DNA from: Desulfovibrio cuneatus DSM 11391
GTDB taxonomy: Bacteria > Desulfobacterota > Desulfovibrionia > Desulfovibrionales > Desulfovibrionaceae
DNA: 64,000 nucleotides
Reading direction: 5' to 3'
Assembly: GCF_000430005.1 (NCBI RefSeq)
Contig: NZ_AUCY01000013.1
Span: 53,903-117,902 of the forward strand
The notes beneath the pieces are model-generated. The model saw nothing but the letters and a program-made list of their open reading frames with translations. It had not been told where the DNA came from and did no database searches. The position numbers were made by a program, and so were the translations under genes. Each line of letters begins with the position of its first letter. The stretch's first letter is position 1. Below, in pieces: positions 17,180 to 23,994 of this stretch.

Positions 17180-19657
17180 ATGAAACGGTTTATTTCTTTT
17201 GCCCTTGTCACCTTGATATCGCTGATTCTGCTTGGCGCAGGCGGGGCATTTGGCCTGTATGTATACATGTCCCACGACCTGCCAAGCATTACCAAGGTGC
17301 ACGACTACCGCTTACCCCAGGTAACCACCGTGTATGCGCGTGACGGCAGCGTTCTGGGTCAGTTTTTTGAAGAAAAGCGCTATCTTGTGAACCTGGACCA
17401 AATGCCGCGCTACTTGATTGACGCTTTTTTGGCAGCGGAAGATGCCCGTTTTTTTGAGCACCCCGGCATTGATATTCGCGGTATTTTGCGGGCCGTTATT
17501 GCCAACCTTGCAGCAGGCGACACCCGTAGCGGCGGCAGCACCATTACCCAGCAGGTCATCAAGCGCGTACTGCTTACGCCGGAACGCAGCTATGAACGCA
17601 AGGCCAAAGAAGCCATTCTTTCCTACCAGCTTGAAAAATATCTCACCAAAGAAGAAATTCTGTATTTGTACTTGAACCAGATTTTCTTCGGCAACAACGC
17701 CTATGGGGTTGAAGCAGCCGCCCGCACCTATTTTGCCAAGCATGTGCAAGACCTTACCGTGGCAGAATCTGCCATGCTGGCGGGCTTGCCGCAGGCACCT
17801 TCCAAGTTCAACCCCTACCGCAACCCTTCTGACGCACGCAACAGGCAGTTGTATGTGCTGGAACAAATGCTGGACAAGGGCTTCATAACCCGCGCCGTAT
17901 ATGAACAGGCCAAAGCAGAACCCATGGTGTACAAGGCCATGCCGGAGCCTTCATGGACAGTGGGAGCCTGGTACCTGGAAGAAGTACGCCGCCAGCTTAT
18001 TGAATTTTTTAAGGAAGAAAACGTGAAAGCCCTTGGCTTGCCCATAGATATTTATGGCAAGGACGCAGTGTATCAGGCCGGGTTGCATGTATACACTGCC
18101 ATGGACCCTGTGCACCAGATAGCTGCGGAAAATTCGCTGCGCGAAGGGTTGCACGCCGCCTGTAAGCGCCGGGGCTGGCGTGGCCCGCTGGAAAACATTA
18201 CCCAAGACAAGTATTCGGCTTTTCTGCAAAAACACCCCTTTGCCCCTGCCATGCTGGAAAACGCCGGGTGGGTTCAAGGTTTGGTGGTGCATGTGGATAA
18301 GGAAAAAGCCACCGTGCGTTTGGGCAAGGACTTTACTGGCACTATTTCTATTAAAACCACTGGGTGGGCAAGAACGCCCAACACCAATATTTCCCCTGAA
18401 GCTGCCGGGCAAGTGCGCGACTTAACCCGCGTACTCACCGTGGGCGACGTGGTGTGGGTTTCCGCCATTGGTACCCAAGGAACTGAAAACCCGGTAAGCG
18501 TGCCAGCCCAGCCCAGCCCGAAGAAAGGGGCCGGGGTGCCTGCCTATCAGGCAAGTAACTTTACCCAGGCAACCTCCATTCCCCTAGCCCTGGAACAGTG
18601 GCCAGACCTGCAAGGGGCCGTAGCTTCCATTGATATTGCCAGCGGCGACCTTGTAGCCATTGCCGGGGGCTATGCCTTTTCCACGGAAAGCCAGTTTAAC
18701 CGGGCCACCCAGGCCACGCGCCAGCCCGGTTCTTCCTTCAAGCCCATTGTGTATTCCGCTGCCCTGGATAACGGTTTTACCGCAGGCAGCATTTTGCTGG
18801 ATGAACCCTTTGTGCTGCCAGCCGCCGCAGGCCGGGCAGAATGGAAGCCGGGGAACTTTGACGGTTCCTACCTTGGCCCCATTCCGCTTATTACGGCCCT
18901 TGCTAAGTCGCGCAACGCCTGCACCGTGCGTGTTGCCTACCAAATTGGCGTGCAGGCCATGGTGCAACGGGCCAGGGACTTGGGCATTCCCGGCAATATT
19001 CCCCCGGTATTGGCCTTAAGCCTTGGCAGCTATGAAGCAACCCCCCTGACCATGGCAGAAGCGTATACCGCCTTTGCCAATGAAGGGAAATACGTGCAGT
19101 CGCGCAAAATTACCAAAATCCAAAACAGTTGGCGCGAAGACCTTGTGGACTTTGTACCCAACGTGCGCCAGGCCATAACCCCGCAAAACGCCTATATTAT
19201 GTCGTATTTGCTGAAAGAAGTGGCCACTGCAGGCACAGGGGCCAGGGCCAGCGTGCTGGGCCGCCCTGTGGGGGGCAAAACAGGCACTTCCAACGATGAA
19301 CGCGACGGCTGGTTCATTGGTATTTCCCCGTATATTACCACCAGCGTGTGGGTGGGGTATGACAATAACAGCCCCATGGGCCGCATGGAAACTGGCGGGC
19401 GCGCTGCCCTGCCCATTTTCATCAAGTACCGCCAAATGGTAGACAGCTTGTACCCACCGCAAGACTTTAAGGTGCCGGAAGGCATTACCACGGCCAACAT
19501 TGACATGGAAACGGGCTTTCTTTCCGGGCCGGGCACGGCCAAAAGCCGGGTGCTGCCGTTTATTGCGGGTACGGAGCCCACTGTGGTTTCCGGGGAGGGG
19601 TTTGCCCCCATGGATGAGGCGACGGAAGGTGGGATCGACTTGCTCAAGCAGTTCTAA
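17180..19657 (+). CDS. mrcA: Class A penicillin-binding protein 1A
   Basis: An 825-residue bifunctional murein polymerase. One N-terminal membrane anchor (residues 5-30) is followed by a GT51 glycosyltransferase with EDARFFEHPGIDIRG near 90, GGSTITQQ near 120 and LEKYLTKEEILYLYLNQIFF near 155. An OB/linker region follows, then a transpeptidase domain with the active-site Ser in GSSFKPIVY (near 516), SRN in KSRNACTV (near 576) and KTGTS near 699. All catalytic motifs are intact. The ribosome site AAGGATTCAT precedes the ATG. The next-gene spacing (300 nt, with repeats) suggests a monocistronic unit. Confidence 0.93.
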   Translation: MKRFISFALVTLISLILLGAGGAFGLYVYMSHDLPSITKVHDYRLPQVTTVYARDGSVLGQFFEEKRYLVNLDQMPRYLIDAFLAAEDARFFEHPGIDIRGILRAVIANLAAGDTRSGGSTITQQVIKRVLLTPERSYERKAKEAILSYQLEKYLTKEEILYLYLNQIFFGNNAYGVEAAARTYFAKHVQDLTVAESAMLAGLPQAPSKFNPYRNPSDARNRQLYVLEQMLDKGFITRAVYEQAKAEPMVYKAMPEPSWTVGAWYLEEVRRQLIEFFKEENVKALGLPIDIYGKDAVYQAGLHVYTAMDPVHQIAAENSLREGLHAACKRRGWRGPLENITQDKYSAFLQKHPFAPAMLENAGWVQGLVVHVDKEKATVRLGKDFTGTISIKTTGWARTPNTNISPEAAGQVRDLTRVLTVGDVVWVSAIGTQGTENPVSVPAQPSPKKGAGVPAYQASNFTQATSIPLALEQWPDLQGAVASIDIASGDLVAIAGGYAFSTESQFNRATQATRQPGSSFKPIVYSAALDNGFTAGSILLDEPFVLPAAAGRAEWKPGNFDGSYLGPIPLITALAKSRNACTVRVAYQIGVQAMVQRARDLGIPGNIPPVLALSLGSYEATPLTMAEAYTAFANEGKYVQSRKITKIQNSWREDLVDFVPNVRQAITPQNAYIMSYLLKEVATAGTGARASVLGRPVGGKTGTSNDERDGWFIGISPYITTSVWVGYDNNSPMGRMETGGRAALPIFIKYRQMVDSLYPPQDFKVPEGITTANIDMETGFLSGPGTAKSRVLPFIAGTEPTVVSGEGFAPMDEATEGGIDLLKQF

Positions 19658-19659
19658 CT

Positions 19660-19930
19660 TCCGCTCGGGCGTCGTAGAGATGAACAGCCAGCAAAGCTGT
19701 CTGTTCACTCCGCCCTCTCTCCACGGCTCGCTACGCTCGCGACTGCCGTCGGCTTTAGGGAAGGGGGTTAGAGCCAAAGAGCCCACCCCCCTAGGGAAAA
19801 AGCTTGCGCCTTGCCAAACGAAAAAATACAGCCCTTCCTCAAGCCTTTGCTACTGAGCTTTTCGTGTAATGACGAGCCTCCCTGACCCAACGGCTCGTTG
19901 GGCCCGCGCCTTGCTAAACGAAAAAACTCT
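19660..19930 (-). repeat. Inverted family C block followed by family B fragments
   Basis: Family C in reverse (19660-19757, from TCCGCTCGGGCG to GACTGCCGTCGGCTTTA) begins 2 nt after the mrcA stop. Two partial B ends follow: GCGCCTTGCCAAACGAAAAA near 19805 and GCGCCTTGCTAAACGAAAAA near 19907. Nothing else is visible in the gap. Confidence 0.7.
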
Positions 19931-19957
19931 GTACTACCAAACTCATTAAGGTTTTCC

Positions 19958-20812
19958 ATGCAATCTATTGTTCCCAATGCCTACCCCGCCCCCACCAGCG
20001 CCCCTGGCATTGTGCGCATTTTGTGCCTGGGCGACGTGGTAGCCCAGCCGGGGCGCAGGGTGTTGCAAGAGCTGTTGCCCGGTTTGCGGCAGCGGTTAGA
20101 GCTGGACATGATTATTGCCAATGGGGAAAACAGCGCAGGCGGGGTGGGCATTACTGCCACCACAGCCAATGATTTATTCCGGGCCGGGGTGGATGTGATT
20201 ACCACAGGCAACCACGTGTGGCGGCACAAGGAATGCCTTGCGTACATTGGCAAGGAGCCTCGGCTGCTGCGGCCAGCCAACTACCCCCCCAAAGCGCCGG
20301 GGCGTGGCCTTGGGTTATTTTCCCTGCCGGGTGGCAGGCAGGTGGCTGTGTTGAATTTGCTGGGCAGGGTGTTTATGGACGCGGTGGACTGCCCTTTTCA
20401 GGTAGCAGAGCGCCTGTGCGCTGAAGCGCGGGAGCATACCCCCCTCATTCTGGTAGACTTTCATGCCGAGGCCACCAGCGAAAAACGCGCCCTGGCCTGG
20501 TTTTTAGACGGCAAGGCCTCCTTTGTTTTTGGTACGCATACCCATGTACAAACGGCAGACCCCATGATATTGCCGCAAGGCACGGCTTGCCTTACCGACC
20601 TTGGCATGTGCGGGGTGGAAGCAGGTTCTGTGCTGGGTATGCAGCAGGAAACGTCCGTGCGCCGCTTTACCACAGCCTTGCCGCACCCGTTTGTTTCTGC
20701 CAAAGGGGAACCGGGCCTTAATGGGGCCCTTGTGGAACTGGACGCCGCCACAGGCAAGGCCACGGTAATTCACTTGGTGCGCCGGGGCGGGGTCAGTGTG
20801 CTGGCAGTGTAA
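19958..20812 (+). CDS. YmdB-family metallophosphoesterase
   Basis: A 284-residue cytoplasmic calcineurin-like phosphoesterase of the TIGR00282/YmdB type, known in Bacillus as a 2',3'-cyclic nucleotide phosphodiesterase. Metal-binding motifs in order are LCLGDVVAQPGRR near residue 20, IIANGENSAGGVGIT near 53, TTGNHVWRHKE near 85, VDFHAEATSEKRA near 170 and FGTHTHVQTADPMIL near 195. The family is commonly found near cell-envelope or RNA-turnover genes. The start at 19958 has AAGG 8 nt upstream; the longer in-frame start is repeat-derived. The stop is followed by a family B element after 1 nt. Confidence 0.86.
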   Translation: MQSIVPNAYPAPTSAPGIVRILCLGDVVAQPGRRVLQELLPGLRQRLELDMIIANGENSAGGVGITATTANDLFRAGVDVITTGNHVWRHKECLAYIGKEPRLLRPANYPPKAPGRGLGLFSLPGGRQVAVLNLLGRVFMDAVDCPFQVAERLCAEAREHTPLILVDFHAEATSEKRALAWFLDGKASFVFGTHTHVQTADPMILPQGTACLTDLGMCGVEAGSVLGMQQETSVRRFTTALPHPFVSAKGEPGLNGALVELDAATGKATVIHLVRRGGVSVLAV

Positions 20813-20813
20813 G

Positions 20814-21017
20814 GGAAACGCTGATTTATTCCGTTTGGCGGTGTTGTTTCACTTTTTTTGAAACAGTCATGGACAGAAGAGTTGACTCGGCCCGTCCTGG
20901 GCCTCGGCATTCGGCTCCCGCCTTGCAGGCAGTTTCCAATTCCGCTTTCCTGCGGAATTGTCACTCCTGCTTCAAAAAAAGCTTACGCCTAGCCAAACGA
21001 AATAACTGCGCGTTTCC
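20814..21017 (+). repeat. Family B element carrying a nested family E block
   Basis: B ends GGAAACGCTGATTTATTCCG and CCAAACGAAATAACTG...CGTTTCC flank the usual core. The core is interrupted exactly between AGAAGAGT and CACTCCTGC by an inverted E block (20883-20961). B copies without E read straight through this point, so E appears to be an insertion into B. Confidence 0.85.
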
Positions 21018-21129
21018 AAAATACACTCTAATCAGTGGTTCCTAAGTATTTCTCTGTCTTGGCTCATGATTACATAAAACATGCAGGCGGCTCATGGTAG
21101 CCGCTCTCATAACATCATAAAGGATTCAT

Positions 21130-21675
21130 ATGCGCTCCATCCTCTCTTCAGCCCTTGCTACCCTGACCATGGCCTGCCTGCTGCTGGGCGCACCCGCCTT
21201 TGCTGCCACCGCACCCGCCTCTGCGCCTGCCAAAGCGCCTGCCACCGGGGCAGCTAGCCCTGCGGCCACAGCCCCTATGGAAAAGCCTCCGGTGCGCGAC
21301 CTTTCAGGCCAAATGGCGGCAGACGATGCCGACCTGCGCGCAGCACTGCAACCAAAGCCCAAAGGCAAGGCCGCCGCAAAGGCTCGCCCCACCTATGAAG
21401 AGTGCGACAAAAACACCGACGGCCTGCTCAGTTCTTTTGAATTTCGCGGGTGCTTTCCCCGTTCCGGGGCAAAATTTATGATTATTGACTACAACAAAGA
21501 TAATAAAGTGGGTAAAGAAGAAATTGAACGCTACCTTGGCGAACCCAAAATAGCCAAGGCCCGCAAGCCAGAAACTACCCCGGAACAACGCAAGGCCCTG
21601 CGCGAAACACGCAAGGAACAGCGCCAAAAGGCCCAGCAGCCGCGCCGCAGCAGGCCTGCCACCACCATGCAGTAA
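21130..21675 (+). CDS. Secreted EF-hand protein
   Basis: A 181-residue protein with a Sec signal peptide (residues 1-26, ending at APAFAA), an Ala/Pro-rich spacer, and two EF-hand-like calcium loops: DKNTDGLLSSFE near residue 97 and DYNKDNKVGKEE near 119. Position 6 of the second loop is Asn rather than the usual Gly. The C-terminus is Arg/Gln/Lys-rich (residues 140-181). It probably binds Ca2+ in the periplasm; the partner is unknown. The ribosome site AAAGGATTCAT is the same as that of the PBP gene. A strong terminator follows. Confidence 0.72.
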   Translation: MRSILSSALATLTMACLLLGAPAFAATAPASAPAKAPATGAASPAATAPMEKPPVRDLSGQMAADDADLRAALQPKPKGKAAAKARPTYEECDKNTDGLLSSFEFRGCFPRSGAKFMIIDYNKDNKVGKEEIERYLGEPKIAKARKPETTPEQRKALRETRKEQRQKAQQPRRSRPATTMQ

Positions 21676-21690
21676 AAAAATACTGAATAC

Positions 21691-21740
21691 GTAAACGCAC
21701 AGTGGGCTGGATTTGTTCCAGCCCACTGTGCGTTTACTCG
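21691..21740 (+). terminator. Terminator after the EF-hand gene
   Basis: A perfect 21-bp stem (GTAAACGCACAGTGGGCTGG / CCAGCCCACTGTGCGTTTAC) around a short loop with only a short T-tract after it. Its length suggests strong termination in either direction, also shielding against read-through from napH on the other strand. Confidence 0.75.
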
Positions 21741-21864
21741 TTTAGAGCATTTTACCTTTGAAACGTTGTATTCATTTTCCGTAATACACATGGGCAACTC
21801 AACATAACCCAAGGTGATAATAGAATAAAACGACACGCTTGGCGAATGTCTGCTGCGCGTCCAC

Positions 21865-21890
21865 AGAGCATTTCAAAGTTGAAATGCTCT
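21865..21890. promoter_or_regulatory. Perfect 12-bp inverted repeat downstream of napH
   Basis: AGAGCATTTCAA-AG-TTGAAATGCTCT is a perfect dyad in the AT-richer gap between the EF-hand gene and napH. A partial copy of the left arm (AGAGCATTTTAC) occurs at 21744. It could be an operator, a small terminator stem or a repeat end; the sequence does not decide. A B end remnant (GAATAAATCAGCGTTTC) lies at 21938-21954. Confidence 0.4.
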
Positions 21891-21944
21891 AGTACGTGCG
21901 CAAATAAATTGCCCTTATGCCTACGCAGGGAAGCATTGAATAAA

Positions 21945-23027
21945 TCAGCGTTTCTCAAATCCCATATGTAAGGCCTGCCCCTGGGGCGCAGTGCAGGCTT
22001 TGGCACATGCGGTTACACAATCACCGCACTGCACGCATTCGCTGCGTGGCGGGCCATTTTTGCGCCGCACAGGCAATTGTAGCGAGCAGGCCGCTTCACA
22101 CATACGGGCATGGCGTGGGCAGGTGCAGCGGGTGGCGTTCCAGGCAACGCCAAACCCTTGTTGTGTGCAGGCAGCCGCCAGGGCAAGGCAGGCCGCCTGG
22201 GGGCACACCCGGCACCACAGGCGTTTTCCGGTGAGTACTTCAGCCAGCAGCACCGCCACTGGCAAGGCCAGGGCCACAAGTACGGCAGCCATCCCTTCAT
22301 GGGCTTGCAGGGAGAGCAGGGAAAGTTCACCAGGCAGGGAAACGCTGTTAAGCACAGGAAAGCCCAGCCATGCAGCTAAAATAATCCCCAGCAAACACAG
22401 CCCGGTGCGAACGCGAAACCATTGGCGGTATGCCGTGGGGGGGGAAGAAGCTGGCGGTGTAGCCTTTGGGGGCGCAAAACGGCGGCGCAGGGTATGGGCC
22501 ACTTCGGAAAGCAGGCCAAAGGGGCACAGCCAGCCGCAAAACACCCGCCCAAACAGCAGGGCAAGTAGTAATACAATACCAGCCCCGGCCCATAAGCTGA
22601 AGGGCACCAAGCCCCCCAGCAGGGCTTGCATGGCGCTTACTGGGTCGGCAAAGGGCACATTAAACACGTTCAGGGCATACAGGGAACCACTAATGCCCAC
22701 AAAGCCTTGGCTGTGCAGCCATGGCAAAAGCAGAAACAGCATAAACACACTGCACTGCACCGGGCGGCGCAAGCGCACATACCAGCGGTTGCCAAAGGGA
22801 AGTGGCCTGGGGGCAGGGGAATGGTGCCGCTGCTCCGTAGTTGCCGTTGCCCCACGGCTTGCCTCTGCTCTTGCTTCTTCTGCCTTGGGGCTGCTTTGCG
22901 CTTCCATAGCGGCTGCCGCTGCGGCAGCGAAGGCCGAAGGGCAGGAAACCGTGCGCTCAGGTGGTATGGAGTGTTCTGGCAAAAGTCCGGCCATATTTTC
23001 AGTAAAGGTGGTTGTTGGCATTGGCAT
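21945..23027 (-). CDS. napH: NapH-type membrane ferredoxin (quinol dehydrogenase)
   Basis: A 360-residue polytopic membrane iron-sulfur protein that with NapG passes electrons from menaquinol to periplasmic nitrate reductase. It has about four to five membrane helices from residue 88, the NapH signature FCGWLCPFGLLSE near 165, a cysteine pair RVCPQAAC near 275, a Cys cluster near 300 and a C-terminal motif CVQCGDCVTACAKAC near 340. The first 70-80 residues are a soluble Ala/Glu/Ser-rich extension (AAAAAAAMEAQSS...) not usual for NapH. AAGG lies 6 nt before the start. It is the last gene of the operon, 3 nt after napG. Confidence 0.87.
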   Translation of the reverse strand: MPMPTTTFTENMAGLLPEHSIPPERTVSCPSAFAAAAAAAMEAQSSPKAEEARAEASRGATATTEQRHHSPAPRPLPFGNRWYVRLRRPVQCSVFMLFLLLPWLHSQGFVGISGSLYALNVFNVPFADPVSAMQALLGGLVPFSLWAGAGIVLLLALLFGRVFCGWLCPFGLLSEVAHTLRRRFAPPKATPPASSPPTAYRQWFRVRTGLCLLGIILAAWLGFPVLNSVSLPGELSLLSLQAHEGMAAVLVALALPVAVLLAEVLTGKRLWCRVCPQAACLALAAACTQQGFGVAWNATRCTCPRHARMCEAACSLQLPVRRKNGPPRSECVQCGDCVTACAKACTAPQGQALHMGFEKR

Positions 23028-23030
23028 GGG

Positions 23031-23501
23031 CTACCTTTTCTCCGGCACAGTGGTAATGGCCTTTTCAGGGCATACATATTCACACACGCCGCACCCCACG
23101 CACGCATCTGTAATGGTGGGCAGTATGCCGCCTTCCAGAATAATGGCTTTGCCACGCAACGGGCAACGGTCATAGCATGTCCAGCACATGGTGCCGCCCT
23201 TATAGTTCAGGCACTGGTCTTTTATCATAATAGCCCGGCCCATGTTGGCCTTTTCCATGCTGGTCACGCTGGCGTCCAGCGCGCCGGAAGGACAGGCCGG
23301 CGGGCACTTCATGCACAGCCAGCACGGGGTGTGCCGGGGCACAATAACCGGGGTGTTGCGCGTTTTGCCCCACCCGCCAGCAAGGCGCACCGCCTGCCAG
23401 GGGCAGGCATGCACGCATTGCCCGCAACGGATGCAGCGGCGCAAAAATTCTTGTTCCGCCACAGCCCCCGGTGGGCGCAAGGGAGTAAAAAACGGCTTCA
23501 T
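23031..23501 (-). CDS. napG: NapG-type ferredoxin without a visible export signal
   Basis: A 156-residue protein with four [4Fe-4S] motifs: CIRCGQCVHACP (near residue 23), CWLCMKCPPACP (near 60), CLNYKGGTMCWTCYDRCP (near 98-115) and CVGCGVCEYVCP (near 135). The unequal third motif and the order fit NapG/MauM. NapG of enteric bacteria carries a twin-arginine leader of about 40 residues; none is visible here, and the start overlaps the napD stop as ATGA, leaving no room in frame. It may act at the cytoplasmic face like NapF, or be exported with a partner. Homology is clear, location uncertain. Confidence 0.82.
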   Translation of the reverse strand: MKPFFTPLRPPGAVAEQEFLRRCIRCGQCVHACPWQAVRLAGGWGKTRNTPVIVPRHTPCWLCMKCPPACPSGALDASVTSMEKANMGRAIMIKDQCLNYKGGTMCWTCYDRCPLRGKAIILEGGILPTITDACVGCGVCEYVCPEKAITTVPEKR

Positions 23502-23797
23502 GTTCCAGCCTTGGCCAGTTTGCGCGGTTTGTGCGGCGGGCAGGGAATGGTGCCTTCTTCCCCCAACTCGTCCTCGCAGGTAAGCAAGGCCAACTCAACG
23601 GAAACCACGCCTTCCAGCGCCAGCACCTCGTTCACCGTGGTTTCCAGCTCCAGCATGGGCGCTTCCAGCACCGCCGCAAATCTGCCGGTATCCTCAATAG
23701 GCTCCAGTGCAGAAATATACGGCAAAGCCGCCAAGCTCGCCACCACTGCCGCTTCCTGCCCGCCCACAGGCGTAATCACAAGCCCCGTAATTGCCAT
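23498..23797 (-). CDS. napD: NapD chaperone
   Basis: A 99-residue cytoplasmic chaperone that binds the Tat signal peptide of NapA and prevents export before cofactor loading. It shows the NapD ferredoxin-like pattern: MAITGLVITPVGGQ at the start, then ALPYISALEPIEDTGRFAAVLEAP and the ETTVNEVLALEGVVSVELAL helix-strand. The C-terminal 25 residues (GTIPCPPHKPRKLAK) are longer than in enteric NapD. The start has GAGAGG upstream. It follows napA but is separated from it by a family A element, and its stop overlaps napG. Confidence 0.85.
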   Translation of the reverse strand: MAITGLVITPVGGQEAAVVASLAALPYISALEPIEDTGRFAAVLEAPMLELETTVNEVLALEGVVSVELALLTCEDELGEEGTIPCPPHKPRKLAKAGT

Positions 23798-23822
23798 TAC
23801 TTACCTCTCTGCGATTTGCAAT

Positions 23823-23982
23823 TTGGGGAGGCTCTGCCTCCCCAAACCCCACCGCCAAGGGCATGATGCCCTTGGAACCCCTATCAGCGTTTGCTTGCCC
23901 GCAAGGCGGGAAAGCAAACGCAAATATGAGGGTCAAGGGGAATCATTCCCCTTGCAGGGGGTATGGGGGACGGAGTCCCCTA
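23823..23982 (+). repeat. Family A element, copy 5 (between napA and napD)
   Basis: A full copy with central stem AGCGTTTGCTTGCCCGC / GCGGGAAAGCAAACGC and fourth hairpin AGGGGAATCATTCCCCTT. It lies inside the nap operon but points against nap transcription. The napA stop is 12 nt from its end. As RNA it would form several hairpins between the napA and napD messages. Confidence 0.85.
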
Positions 23983-23994
23983 GTATTCTACCTA

